This document shows positions 1-8,387 of a stretch of 64,000 bases of DNA, piece by piece. Below the pieces are notes generated by a model. The model made no database searches and was not told where the DNA came from. It saw only the letters and a program-made list of their open reading frames with translations. A program made the translations under genes and the position numbers. Positions within the stretch are counted from its first letter, which is position 1. Every line of letters starts with the position of its first letter. Source of the DNA: JABMNT01 sp048262655 (GTDB taxonomy: Bacteria; Pseudomonadota; Alphaproteobacteria; Rhodospirillales; Casp-alpha2); the NCBI GenBank assembly GCA_048262655.1, contig JBLXEY010000001.1, positions 620,001-684,000 of the forward strand, in the 5' to 3' direction.

Positions 1-923
1 ACGACGTATAAGTAGAGGTTCGTGAGGACAATCACGACGAACAACAAGATGTACCCCAATGCAGATGCATCGCTGGTTCTGAAATACTGAAACCCTTGCC
101 GATAAACATAGACCGATAGAGTTTCAGTGGCAGAACCTGGGCCACCCTCCGTAATGATATAAACCAGATCAAAAAGCTTGAAGGTCTCAATGGTCCTGAA
201 CAATACAGCCAACAAAAGTAGGCTTTTTATATAAGGAAACGTGATCGTCCTGAACCTGCGGAACCACGATGCGCGATCAATATCAGCAGCTTCGTAGAGA
301 TATTTAGGCACACTGACCAAACCAGCGAGAACCAACAACATGACAAATGGCGACCACATCCAGGCATCTGCAATAACGATGCCCCAAATTGATCCCCATT
401 TGGTGCCTAATAGAATATAGGGCTCACCCGTGAAATAACGAACCGCCTGGCTAAGCAGGCCAAAGGACGGTTCGTAGAAAAACTTGAAAAACACGCCAAC
501 AGCAACGAATGAAAGCATCATCGGGGTTAGGACCAGCGACAACAAAATCTTCCGCATCGGAAATTCTCGGGCAAACATCAGTGCCAACAAGAACCCGATA
601 ATGACTTGTAGCGTGACACTTCCTGCAACGATGAGCGCGGTCGTTTGAAAACTTTCCCAGATCGCAGTCTTACCGATAACTTTTTCATAGTTCCGAAACA
701 GGTTGTCCCAACCAAGAAATTCAGGGGGTTTAACGCTGCTCGCACGATACCTAAAAAAGCTCAATCCAAACGACCACATCAGTGGCAAAATGTTCATTGC
801 AAACAGCAAGAAAATCGCCGGAGTGATGAGCAATGCTCCACGGCGTTCGGGTGCCATTAACCACTCCCAGAAGCCCGCTGTGCTGTTGTGAGATGGGGGA
901 GTTACAGGTGTGGATGTCGTCAT
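1..923 (-). CDS. Sugar ABC transporter permease (CUT1, MalF/UgpA type), 3' end outside window
   Basis: Inner-membrane channel subunit of a carbohydrate importer. I translated the minus strand from the ATG at 921-923; 307 residues are open to the window edge. Hydrophobic segments appear near residues 30-55, 95-118, 127-148, 180-205, 235-255 and 288-305. The EAA loop, which docks to the ATPase, is at about 211-231 and begins EAADID. The ITEGGPG segment at 257-263 is typical of MalF/UgpA permeases. The gene follows the binding-protein gene on the same strand, separated by a strong hairpin, so it is part of that operon. The partner permease and the carboxyl end should lie left of the window. The substrate is not evident; the operon context suggests a sugar or sugar derivative oxidised by the Gfo-type enzyme upstream. 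Confidence 0.93.
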   Translation of the reverse strand, partial: MTTSTPVTPPSHNSTAGFWEWLMAPERRGALLITPAIFLLFAMNILPLMWSFGLSFFRYRASSVKPPEFLGWDNLFRNYEKVIGKTAIWESFQTTALIVAGSVTLQVIIGFLLALMFAREFPMRKILLSLVLTPMMLSFVAVGVFFKFFYEPSFGLLSQAVRYFTGEPYILLGTKWGSIWGIVIADAWMWSPFVMLLVLAGLVSVPKYLYEAADIDRASWFRRFRTITFPYIKSLLLLAVLFRTIETFKLFDLVYIITEGGPGSATETLSVYVYRQGFQYFRTSDASALGYILLFVVIVLTNLYLYV

Positions 924-972
924 GATAGGCGCTACATTCAATTTGTAAAAAACTTAAAGAAAAGTAAGGAGA

Positions 973-1010
973 TGTGCGCCAATTGATTACATTATCAACT
1001 GGCGCACATT
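973..1010 (-). other. Intercistronic stem-loop between binding protein and permease genes
   Basis: Arms at 973-982 and 1001-1010 pair perfectly over 10 bp (ATGTGCGCCA / TGGCGCACAT). A further 4-bp TGAT/ATCA stem lies inside, closing a 6-nt loop. In the transcript the hairpin follows the binding-protein stop codon and is followed by a pyrimidine-rich stretch with only a broken T tract. This fits a 3'-stabilising or partially terminating hairpin that would raise binding-protein expression over permease. That role is inferred from the position. Confidence 0.7.
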
Positions 1011-1035
1011 GAGTTCACCTTAAGAAGACCAGACG

Positions 1036-2472
1036 CTATTTAATGCGTCCTACGTCCTCCAAAAGCTCCTGTTGGAATTCAGCGATACTGTCCAAAGCTT
1101 CCTTAGCAGAAATCTGACCGGTGATCGCTTTATCGAACTCTTGTTGCTGCTGAGTCAGCAGCTCGAAGAATTCTGGGATACGCCAAAAATCCCTCAAAAG
1201 AGGAACGACTTCGCGATGTGCTCGGTTCCACGGACGCGCTTTATCATGACCTTCCCAAGCCATAATGCTCTGAAGGCCACTCAGATATCCGTTATTTACA
1301 AATTCCTTTTGAACAGAATCAGACAAGAACCACTTAACGACTTCAAGTGCTTCCAGCATGATTTCGTCGCTGTTCCAGGTTGTCAAAACAAAGGGCTGAC
1401 CTCCAATTTGTGCCGTTCGGTTAATAGAACCGTCTGACATACGCTTGCCCGGGTTGAGAGCAAAGTCCACTTTGTCGTGAACTTTGGATTTTGATGCATC
1501 CAAAACAGGTTCGGCAAGACCGGCCCAGTTAATAACCGCTGCAACATTGCCCTGCATAAACTGATCCTGAACAGCAAAGATATCCATCTGACCGGTTTTC
1601 CAGATTGGTGGAGAACTTGGCAGCATTTCAAGATAAGCTTCGAAAGCCTTCACGTTGGTAGGTGAATTAACGATGCCTTGGGCTTGGCCGGTTGGTTCAT
1701 TCTTTTCGTCCCAAATGTCGCCACCCCACTGCCAGATGAAGCTGTTGATCTGACAAGATGAGAAATCGTAGCCTTTACCAGCTTGGTAAGCCGTACCGAA
1801 GAAATCATTTTCAGCGACACCATCACCAAGAGGCTCGCCCTTAGCACGCGTGAAGAAAATTCCGATATTCTTCCAGTCACTCCAGTCGGCATCAGCCCAC
1901 TCATCGTAAGAACAAGGCAATGGGCGGTTATATTTTGCCTTATATGCCGCTTGCTCTTTCGCATTACAGAACAAATCTTTCCGGAACCATGTTGGGTAGC
2001 TATCCGGGAACTGCGGAAAACCATAGTAGGCATCGGCTCCGGTTGGATAGGTAGAGTAGGCTTTGACCAACGCAGGATGAAGGTCCTTCATAATTGATTG
2101 TAGTTCGGGATCCGCATCAATGTATTTATTTAGCTTGGCGAAGTGACCGCCTTCAATGAAGGCACCTAACCACTGAGAATCACTCACAATCATCTGGTAC
2201 TTTTTCTCGCCAGATGACAACGAAGCGGCCACCCGCTCGTAGAAACTCGGCCAAGGAATAAAGTCGATTTCCAACTTCACGTTGTTACCGCTTTTTGCTT
2301 TGTACTGCTTTGTCGCCATATCCTGCATAAGACGCGTTGGGCCCCAGTCAGGAGCCGCCATCTTTATGGTAATATCTTTTGCAAGTGCAGAAGACATCGT
2401 CATCCCCGTCAGTGCGGAAAGCGCAATGCCCCCAGCAGCCACCACGGAAAGTGTCTTAGATACAATACTCAT
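1036..2472 (-). CDS. Extracellular sugar-binding protein of a CUT1 ABC transporter
   Basis: Periplasmic binding protein that captures a carbohydrate and delivers it to the permeases. The first 32 residues form a Sec signal peptide (basic start, hydrophobic core, cleavage likely after SSALA). The rest has the two-lobed family-1 layout, with a DPELQSIMKDLHPALV segment and a long carboxyl helical region. At 478 residues it is somewhat longer than the common 410-440. It contains three cysteines (about residues 169, 182 and 237), so a disulfide is possible. A GGAGG-type ribosome site sits just upstream of the ATG. It lies between the ATPase gene and the permease gene of one operon. The family is certain; the substrate is unknown. 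Confidence 0.93.
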   Translation of the reverse strand: MSIVSKTLSVVAAGGIALSALTGMTMSSALAKDITIKMAAPDWGPTRLMQDMATKQYKAKSGNNVKLEIDFIPWPSFYERVAASLSSGEKKYQMIVSDSQWLGAFIEGGHFAKLNKYIDADPELQSIMKDLHPALVKAYSTYPTGADAYYGFPQFPDSYPTWFRKDLFCNAKEQAAYKAKYNRPLPCSYDEWADADWSDWKNIGIFFTRAKGEPLGDGVAENDFFGTAYQAGKGYDFSSCQINSFIWQWGGDIWDEKNEPTGQAQGIVNSPTNVKAFEAYLEMLPSSPPIWKTGQMDIFAVQDQFMQGNVAAVINWAGLAEPVLDASKSKVHDKVDFALNPGKRMSDGSINRTAQIGGQPFVLTTWNSDEIMLEALEVVKWFLSDSVQKEFVNNGYLSGLQSIMAWEGHDKARPWNRAHREVVPLLRDFWRIPEFFELLTQQQQEFDKAITGQISAKEALDSIAEFQQELLEDVGRIK

Positions 2473-2541
2473 TTTCTTCCTCCATTTTTCCCCCTTAACG
2501 TTGAGGGGTCAGATTTACCCAGCCCAACTAAACGAGCTGAA

Positions 2542-3630
2542 TCAAGCGATCGCCGTACCTGTTTCTGCGGCGAACAACAGACTTGTCGTCGGGTCAAACT
2601 CAACTTCCAGGCTGTCCCCGACTTTAAAGCCAACAGCCTTTGCTTCCGGCAAAACCATCTGCATATCAACTCCAGCGGCGTTGATATCCAGAATTGTCAC
2701 ATCTCCCAATGGTTCCAATAGTTCAACTTTTGCCGAAAAATTTGGCCCCGTCGCTGTTTCTTGCACCAGCTTTAACTGGTTGGGGCGGACCCCAAGCAAG
2801 ACATCTGTCCCGGCGGCAAATTCACCTAACTTCTTTTCCCAGTTCCCACCTGCAACGTCAGCAAACGGCAAGCGTACGGATCTTGACGCCTCTGAAGTCC
2901 CAGGAATGAGGTTGATAACGGGCGATCCAACCCGACGTGCCACTAGATCATTTTGCGGCGCATCATAGAGCTCATCCGGTGTTCCAATCTGCCGAACGCT
3001 TCCATGCTCCAGGATCGCAATGCGTTGCCCCATACTGAGAGCCTCCAGTTCATCAGGAGTGGCATAAAGGATTGTCATGCCAAATTCCCGATGCAGGCGC
3101 TTGAACTCAGCCCGTGTGTCATGACGCAACTTTGCATCCAGGTTGGTCAACGGTTCATCCAGCAATAACAATTTGGGCCGACCAATCAACGCACGGCCGA
3201 TCGCCACACGCTGCTGCTCACCACCGCTTAAAGTATCGGGTTTGCGCAGTAACGTATGGTTCAAACGCAATTGTTCCGAAATTTCACCAACGCGTTGTTG
3301 CACTTCGGCTTCCTCAACGCCCGTTTCACGAAGGGGGTAAGCTAGGTTTTCCTCAGTCGTAAGGTGCGGATAGAGTGCAAAAGCCTGAAATACCATGGCC
3401 ATGCCCCGTCCTTGTATCGGCGCCTGCGTAACATCCGATCCCAAAAACTCGATTTGACCCTGATCGGCTTTTTCAATCCCCGCAATACAGCGAAGAGACG
3501 TCGTTTTCCCGCTCGCACTAGGCCCAAGCAGCGCGAAAAACTCGCCTTCTTCAATTGCCAAATTCAAACCATTAATCGCAACAATTTCATCAAACCTTTT
3601 GTGGAGATTGGTTAATTTGAGGATACTCAT
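2542..3630 (-). CDS. Sugar ABC transporter ATP-binding protein with an altered H-loop
   Basis: Cytoplasmic ATPase of the MalK/UgpC family, 362 residues, with an ABC domain and a carboxyl TOBE-type regulatory region. Walker A is GPSASGKTT at 36-44, the signature LSGGEQQ is at 134-140, and Walker B ends LLLLDEP at 154-160. The H-loop, usually THDQ, reads TPDE at about 191-194, so the switch histidine is proline. The first ATG of the open frame (3654) lies inside the preceding gene; I chose the ATG at 3628-3630 because it overlaps that gene's TGA as ATGA (translational coupling) and starts with the family's usual amino end. A missing switch histidine suggests a degenerate site that works with a second ATPase, which would have to lie outside the window. 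Confidence 0.93.
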   Translation of the reverse strand: MSILKLTNLHKRFDEIVAINGLNLAIEEGEFFALLGPSASGKTTSLRCIAGIEKADQGQIEFLGSDVTQAPIQGRGMAMVFQAFALYPHLTTEENLAYPLRETGVEEAEVQQRVGEISEQLRLNHTLLRKPDTLSGGEQQRVAIGRALIGRPKLLLLDEPLTNLDAKLRHDTRAEFKRLHREFGMTILYATPDELEALSMGQRIAILEHGSVRQIGTPDELYDAPQNDLVARRVGSPVINLIPGTSEASRSVRLPFADVAGGNWEKKLGEFAAGTDVLLGVRPNQLKLVQETATGPNFSAKVELLEPLGDVTILDINAAGVDMQMVLPEAKAVGFKVGDSLEVEFDPTTSLLFAAETGTAIA

Positions 3631-4814
3631 AAAGCTACCTTTGCATCGACCCATTGCCCGTTTTCAGAGCTGGAACGCACCGCGGCTTCGATAAAGACAA
3701 CACCCCGCGCCCCGTCTTCTACACTTGGATACGTAGTCGCCATGGGATTCGGCTCCCTGTTTTCCAAACGCGCGGAAATCACCTCTGCGACGTCCGTATA
3801 AATATTTGCAAAGCCTTCCAGATAACCTTCGGGATGGCCTGGTGGGATACGGGTGGCATGGCCGGCAATCTCACTTGAGCCACTGCCACCGCGCGTAATC
3901 AGTTGCGGAGGCTCACCCAACTTGGTTACCTGCAGATAGTTTGGGTCTTCCTGCGACCAACTCAACCCGGCCTTTTCTCCATAAACCCGAATACGCAACC
4001 CATTTTCATTTCCCGGCGCGACCTGGCTTGACCAGAGCATTCCCCGCGCACCGCCGACGTAACGCATCATAATGTGAACGTTATCATCCAGTTGGCGCCC
4101 TTCGACGAAAGTGGATAAATCTGCGCTTAACGAGTCCAATTCTAGATCTGTTATAAAGTGGGCCAGATTGTAGGCGTGCGTTCCGATGTCGCCGATACAG
4201 CCACCAGCGCCGGATCGCGCGGGATCCGTTCGCCATTCGGCCTGCTTGAGCCCCGTGTCTTCAATTTTTGTCGACAGCCAATCCTGTGCGTACTCAACCT
4301 GAACAACACGGATCGCACCAAGATCACCAGCCTTGACCATTTCACGCGCCTGACGAACCATAGGATAACCGGTGTAATTATGAGTTAACCCAAAAACCAA
4401 GCCGGTTTTACGAACCAACGCGACGAGCGCCATCGCGTCAGCCGACGTTGTTGTTAAAGGCTTGTCACAAACCACATGGATGCCCGCTTCAAGAAACACT
4501 TTGGCAGCATCAAAATGGACGTGGTTGGGCGTAACAATAGCGACGACATCAATACCGTCATCGCGTGCGGCCTCCGCTTTAGCCATCTCTTGATAAGAGC
4601 CATATGCGCGGTCTGGACTTATCCGCAATTCAGCAGCCGATGCCTGGGCTCGAGCAGGGTCGGAAGACAATGCGCCGGCTACAAGTTCGTAGTTGTCGTC
4701 CATCCGTGCCGCCAGTCTATGGACGGCGCCAATGAAGGCTCCTTGACCTCCGCCTACCATTCCCAAACGCAGTCGACGCCCCGTTGTGTTTGCGATACTC
4801 TCTTCGATAGCCAT
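3627..4814 (-). CDS. Gfo/Idh/MocA family NAD(P)-dependent oxidoreductase
   Basis: Probable dehydrogenase of a sugar, cyclitol or their derivatives; cytoplasmic, 395 residues. The amino Rossmann fold starts with GMVGGGQGAFIG near residue 18. The usual EKP motif appears as CDKP (about 116-119), and the GDIGTH motif of the catalytic domain is present near 206-211. The carboxyl region carries the family's RIPPGHPEGYLEGFANIY segment. It is clearly paralogous to the enzyme at 12562-13752, with the same motifs and length. It lies between the TIM-barrel epimerase gene and the ATPase gene. A GGGGGG ribosome site precedes the ATG. It would oxidise or reduce the imported substrate; direction and substrate are not visible. 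Confidence 0.93.
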   Translation of the reverse strand: MAIEESIANTTGRRLRLGMVGGGQGAFIGAVHRLAARMDDNYELVAGALSSDPARAQASAAELRISPDRAYGSYQEMAKAEAARDDGIDVVAIVTPNHVHFDAAKVFLEAGIHVVCDKPLTTTSADAMALVALVRKTGLVFGLTHNYTGYPMVRQAREMVKAGDLGAIRVVQVEYAQDWLSTKIEDTGLKQAEWRTDPARSGAGGCIGDIGTHAYNLAHFITDLELDSLSADLSTFVEGRQLDDNVHIMMRYVGGARGMLWSSQVAPGNENGLRIRVYGEKAGLSWSQEDPNYLQVTKLGEPPQLITRGGSGSSEIAGHATRIPPGHPEGYLEGFANIYTDVAEVISARLENREPNPMATTYPSVEDGARGVVFIEAAVRSSSENGQWVDAKVAL

Positions 4815-4839
4815 GTGCGCCCCCCCAAAACTTAGGCTT

Positions 4840-5901
4840 TTAACTCCCGCTTATACCAAGCATTCTCCGGTTTGCTTCATCGTCGGTTCCGCCGTCCGCG
4901 AAATCATCGAAGGCTTTTTCGGTAACTCGAATGATATGATCTTTCACAAACTGCGATCCTTCGCGCGCACCATCTTCGGGATGTTTTAAACAACATTCCC
5001 ACTCGACGACGGCCCATCCGTCGTAGTCATGCGCGGCAAGTTGAGAAAAGATGCCACTAAAATCGATGGTTCCATCGCCAAGTGAACGAAACCGCCCAGC
5101 GCGATCAACCCAACTCTGATATCCGCCATACACGCCTTGCTTGGGCGACCGGACAAACTCGGCATCTTTAACGTGAAACATCTTGATGCGTTCATGATAG
5201 TGCTCAATGAAACCAAGATAATCCAGTTGCTGCAATTCGAAGTGACTGGGGTCATACAAAATGTTCGCTCGCGGATGGTTATTGACCCGCTCCAGGAACA
5301 TTTCGAAGGTAATTCCGTCATGCAAATCTTCACCCGGATGAATCTCATAACAGACGTTGACGCCTGCCTCATCAAAGGCATTTAAAATTGGCATCCAGCG
5401 ACGAGCCAGCTCATCAAACGCGGTTTCGACAAGCCCGGCAGGCCGCTGCGGCCATGGATATATATAAGGCCAGGCTAACGCGCCAGAGAATGAAGCATGG
5501 TCGGTCAGCCCTAAGTTTTGCGAAGCCTTGGCGGCCATCATCATTTGATCGATTGCCCATGCGGTTCGTGCGTCCGGGTTCCCCCGGACTTCAGGAGCAG
5601 CAAACCCATCAAAGGCTTCATCGTAGGCCGGGTGAACCGCCACCAGCTGACCTTGAAGGTGCGTCGACAGCTCGGTGAGTTGGATCCCCTCCTCGGCCAA
5701 AACGCCCTTTACTTCATCACAGTAGTCTTTGCTTTCTGCCGCTTTGGCCAGATCAAAAAGCCGCCCATCCCAGCTTGGCAGTTGAATCCCGACATATCCT
5801 GCATCAGCCATCCACCTGGCGATGGACGGAAGCGTATTGAACGGCGCCTCATCGCTGGCAAATTGCGCCAAAAAAATTGCTGGCCCCTTCATCGTCTTCA
5901 T
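4840..5901 (-). CDS. Sugar phosphate isomerase/epimerase (xylose-isomerase-like TIM barrel)
   Basis: Metal-dependent TIM-barrel enzyme of the AP-endonuclease-2/IolE-like superfamily, 353 residues. Likely metal ligands lie in CYEIHPGE, YDPSH, FHVKD and VVEWEC, the expected E/D/H/E set late in the barrel. It is the first gene of the operon. A GGGAGGG site 7 bases before the ATG supports the start. Family members next to Gfo/Idh enzymes usually isomerise or epimerise the keto-product made by the oxidoreductase, which is the job I infer here. It is longer than the second copy in the window (273 residues) and has an extra acidic carboxyl tail. Confidence 0.9.
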   Translation of the reverse strand: MKTMKGPAIFLAQFASDEAPFNTLPSIARWMADAGYVGIQLPSWDGRLFDLAKAAESKDYCDEVKGVLAEEGIQLTELSTHLQGQLVAVHPAYDEAFDGFAAPEVRGNPDARTAWAIDQMMMAAKASQNLGLTDHASFSGALAWPYIYPWPQRPAGLVETAFDELARRWMPILNAFDEAGVNVCYEIHPGEDLHDGITFEMFLERVNNHPRANILYDPSHFELQQLDYLGFIEHYHERIKMFHVKDAEFVRSPKQGVYGGYQSWVDRAGRFRSLGDGTIDFSGIFSQLAAHDYDGWAVVEWECCLKHPEDGAREGSQFVKDHIIRVTEKAFDDFADGGTDDEANRRMLGISGS

Positions 5902-6220
5902 TAAAACACCCTCCCGATGTTAAACTGATCCACTTTGTGTCGTCAGGTAAGTTCTCACCTACGGTCTCTCCCCATGAGGTTCTACATCATTTTGATGGGA
6001 ATTCACAATAACAAATTTATACTATCGTCGAAATTATAACCATAAATACTAAATATTTGACGCATATACGCCGTTTTTGATGCCGCAGTGCAACATATTT
6101 TTAAATGATGGATTACATCATTATACCTCATCATGACTTGTTAAGAGTGTCATTTTCTTCTATACAACAGTCGAAAGTCGTTTGTTTATGTTCACAGGCA
6201 ACCCAATTTAAATAAGCCTA
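5902..6220. promoter_or_regulatory. Divergent control region with candidate LacI-type operators
   Basis: This 319-bp AT-rich gap separates the sugar operon from its probable LacI regulator. Two dyads stand out: AATGATG-5 nt-CATCATT (6104-6122, perfect 7-bp arms) and CATCA-TTT-TGATG (5985-5997). They share the CATCA half-site, as expected if one regulator binds both. I could not assign a convincing -35/-10 pair. Operator function is inferred from symmetry and position; the dyads lack the central CG common in classical LacI-family sites. Confidence 0.4.
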
Positions 6221-7279
6221 ATGCGAGATAAGACAGCCACCTCAGCCGTTCGAAAACGGCCACGTATCTCCGACATTGCACGGGAGGCTGGCGTCAGCGT
6301 GGCCACAGTAGATCGGGTTTTACATGGCCGCCCGGGGGTAAAAAAACATACAATTGACCTGATCAACACTGTCATCACCCAACTGGAATATGGGACCCCC
6401 ATGTCGTTGGCGCGTCGGCCTCATAGGCAATTGACTTTTGATGTTATCTTGCCGGTTGGTCCAAACACATACATGGATGGTCTGCATGAAGCGGCTGTCA
6501 GTGCCTTTGAAGACATGTCCGACCTGGGCGTATCGATGCAGGTTCATCGTATTGATCGGTTTGACCCTCTGGTGCTAACCGATCATATCCGTGCCATTGC
6601 ACCAACGACCAGCGGCATAGCTGTTGTCGCCATCGAACACCCCATGGTCCGAGAAGCCGTCAACGAAGTGGTTGAATCTGGCATTCCGGTCGTGACCCTT
6701 GTATCCGACTTATCGACGTCCCACCGAACCAGCTATGTTGGAATTGATAATCGAGCTGCCGGCCGCACGGCAGGGGCGCTGATGGGGCGACTGCTCTCGG
6801 GAGGGCAAGGCAAGATCATCCTACTTGCCGGGCGATTTGGGCTGCATTATCGAGACCATGAAGAACGCGAAATGGGTTTTCAAAGAATTCTGACAGAACA
6901 ATTTCCGGGCCTGCAAATTGCCCAGAAAATTGAGAGCCACGATGACTTTCAAGAAAGCTATCGCCAAACGATGAATGTCCTGGAACGTGAGCCGGACATT
7001 AGAGGAATTTATAACATTAGCGGTGGCAACCGAGGCGTTGGCGAAGCTTTGGAGGAAACAAATAAGGCCGGAGAAATCATCTTTATTGGCCATGAATTGA
7101 CACGCTATTCGCGCCAGTATCTGGTCAGCGGCACGATGGACGCCGTTATTGATCAGTCGCCGCGACTAGAAGCGAAACGGATCGCAGAAAGCCTTTATAA
7201 CTTCCACAACCAATCAGAATTCAACCCCAGGCTTGACCCCATCCCCATTCAGATATTCCTGCGCGAGAACCTGCCCTAA
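6221..7279 (+). CDS. LacI family transcriptional regulator
   Basis: DNA-binding repressor or activator, 352 residues. The amino helix-turn-helix spans about residues 15-35 (ISDIAREAGVSVATVDRVLHG, hinge helix after it). A periplasmic-binding-protein-like sensor domain follows, with FIGHELT near 286, as in the ribose-binding-protein-like class. It is divergent from the sugar operon beginning at 5901 and probably controls it in response to the transported sugar or an intermediate. The ribosome site before the ATG is weak. The recognition helix has TVDRVL instead of the usual TVSRVL, a variant seen in other alphaproteobacterial members. Confidence 0.93.
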   Translation: MRDKTATSAVRKRPRISDIAREAGVSVATVDRVLHGRPGVKKHTIDLINTVITQLEYGTPMSLARRPHRQLTFDVILPVGPNTYMDGLHEAAVSAFEDMSDLGVSMQVHRIDRFDPLVLTDHIRAIAPTTSGIAVVAIEHPMVREAVNEVVESGIPVVTLVSDLSTSHRTSYVGIDNRAAGRTAGALMGRLLSGGQGKIILLAGRFGLHYRDHEEREMGFQRILTEQFPGLQIAQKIESHDDFQESYRQTMNVLEREPDIRGIYNISGGNRGVGEALEETNKAGEIIFIGHELTRYSRQYLVSGTMDAVIDQSPRLEAKRIAESLYNFHNQSEFNPRLDPIPIQIFLRENLP

Positions 7280-7298
7280 TTGATGCTACTGGCATCAA
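7280..7298 (+). terminator. Hairpin directly after the LacI gene
   Basis: TTGATGC-TACTG-GCATCAA is a perfect 7-bp stem with a 5-nt loop beginning one base after the TAA of the LacI gene. No T tract follows, so it is either a weak terminator or an mRNA-protecting hairpin. The spacing does not fit an FNR box. Confidence 0.4.
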
Positions 7299-7363
7299 AG
7301 ATCAAGAATTTATAGGATGACATCAAATGGAACCCGGGGCACGCCGGGACGCCATCAAAAGAC

Positions 7364-7753
7364 TTAGTTGGACTTCGTCCTGAGGATAAATCTTCCATCA
7401 ATGATATCGCCAAAGACATCATCAAGTTCGGGATGATTAATCGGTTCGTCCAGTTCGTCATCATCGACAAGATTTTGTTCGGAAACATATGCGACATATG
7501 GCGCTTTATCCGGGGCCTCTGCAAATAAGTGATAAAAAGGCTGGTCTTTTCTGGGCCGTGATTTTTCTGGAATACTTTCGTACCATTCTTCAGAATTCGA
7601 AAAAACCGGATCAACATCGAAGATGACGCCCCGAAAACCAAAGATCCTGTGTTTGACTTGGTTACCAATCGGATATTTGGCGGACGCATTTACGCGCGGC
7701 AAATCACCTTCGCCTGATACTTTTTCAATGTCCATTTGATATTCTGTTACCAT
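7364..7753 (-). CDS. hspQ: Heat shock protein HspQ (hemimethylated-DNA-binding YccV family)
   Basis: Small cytoplasmic protein of 129 residues. The family core is clear: YPIGNQVKHRIFGFRGVIFDVDP near 27-49, then PFYHLFAE and YVAYVSEQNL. In enterobacteria HspQ helps Lon protease deliver or degrade substrates and was first described as binding hemimethylated DNA; that is known for the family, not shown here. It stands alone, convergent with the LacI gene and followed by no co-directional gene before the window's sugar operon. Start at ATG 7753; a second in-frame ATG at 7735 is possible. The acidic carboxyl tail (DDDELDEP) is typical of alphaproteobacterial versions. Confidence 0.88.
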   Translation of the reverse strand: MVTEYQMDIEKVSGEGDLPRVNASAKYPIGNQVKHRIFGFRGVIFDVDPVFSNSEEWYESIPEKSRPRKDQPFYHLFAEAPDKAPYVAYVSEQNLVDDDELDEPINHPELDDVFGDIIDGRFILRTKSN

Positions 7754-7787
7754 AATCTAACTGTTGTCCTGCCTAAAAACGCTAATA

Positions 7788-7802
7788 GGGAGCCAAGCTC
7801 CC
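7788..7802 (-). terminator. Hairpin after the zinc-ribbon gene
   Basis: GGGAGC-CAA-GCTCCC pairs perfectly over 6 bp with a 3-nt loop. On the minus strand it lies about 47 bases after the stop of the zinc-ribbon gene and is followed by TATTAGCGTTTTT. The stem plus delayed T run suggests an intrinsic terminator separating the small genes from hspQ. Confidence 0.45.
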
Positions 7803-7848
7803 CATTACGTGACAGATTAGTCAACCCCATGAATAGGGTATATCCGCC

Positions 7849-8022
7849 TTAAGCTGCGATCCCGCCGGAACGCCAGACAGTCGTTTCTTTGCAAGATGGG
7901 CACACGCGCTCACCAATATGGCTCGACATAAACTCGTTATGGCACATAAGGCACTTACGGTTTTTCTTAACGTGTTCTCTATCTGATTCAGGTTTTTTAG
8001 TATCTACGCGCCGCGACGCCAT
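7849..8022 (-). CDS. Small zinc-ribbon protein (57 aa)
   Basis: Unnamed protein of 57 residues. A basic amino end (RRVDTKK, KKNRK) is followed by CLMCH near 24-28 and CPSC at 41-44, giving a C-x2-C...C-x2-C zinc ribbon. A histidine between the pairs (SSHIGE) may add a ligand. The ATG overlaps the TAA of the preceding small gene as TAATG, so the two are translationally coupled. Such minimal ribbons usually bind nucleic acid or a protein partner; I cannot name its role. Coding support comes from the paired cysteines and the coupling. Confidence 0.7.
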   Translation of the reverse strand: MASRRVDTKKPESDREHVKKNRKCLMCHNEFMSSHIGERVCPSCKETTVWRSGGIAA

Positions 8023-8207
8023 TACGCTGCCTCCTTCAAAAGCAATTCATCCTCACTTTTACGCCTCAACAAAAAGGCTCCAAGTGTCAACAATTCTTCC
8101 GCTTCATCAACATAATCACAAGCACGAGAAGGCTCAGCCAGTTCCGCTTTACCGATAAGTTCTCCTGCTGATTCCGTGATGTACCGGATCAGATCTGTAT
8201 TATACAT
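8022..8207 (-). CDS. Small acidic helical protein (61 aa), hypothetical
   Basis: Not recognised. The 61-residue product is mostly predicted helix with alternating acidic and leucine-rich stretches (DYVDEAEELLTLGAFLLRR) and ends in KEAA. I chose ATG 8205-8207 because GGAG lies 8 bases upstream; the longer frame would begin with TTG. It is coupled to the zinc-ribbon gene by a TAATG overlap, suggesting the two proteins act together. Similar short helical proteins are often partners or regulators, but nothing here fixes a function. Confidence 0.6.
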   Translation of the reverse strand: MYNTDLIRYITESAGELIGKAELAEPSRACDYVDEAEELLTLGAFLLRRKSEDELLLKEAA

Positions 8208-8387
8208 ACATTTTGCTCCAAATTTCAAATTTGACGTTTTCTACACCAAAATGATTTCAGATGCGACAATTTTTTTTGTGCGCTGCAATATTTTTGATCT
8301 TTTTATGAAATTATATTCACAAAAATATGTCAGTTTTATTTATTCTATGAAATTTAATACAAAACCTACCAAAAAAGGACATCTGCT
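8208..8387. other. AT-rich intergenic region with a symmetric element
   Basis: This 180-bp stretch is much more AT-rich than its surroundings and has no open frame I trust. CAAATTT-C-AAATTTG (8219-8233) is a perfect 7-bp dyad about the single C at 8226, located just before the ribosome site of the 61-residue gene. It could be an operator or a leader structure. Poly-T and poly-A tracts (8270-8277, 8372-8377) suggest curved promoter DNA. Confidence 0.4.

Noticed and set aside
2282..2968. A 228-codon plus-strand frame across the binding protein and ATPase genes
   Set aside because: It spans the junction of two well-supported minus-strand genes and its product is low-complexity in serine and proline; a shadow frame.
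7280..7298. TTGATGCTACTGGCATCAA as an FNR box
   Set aside because: The half-sites are too far apart (TTGA-N11-TCAA instead of N6), and it directly follows a stop codon, so a hairpin is the better reading.
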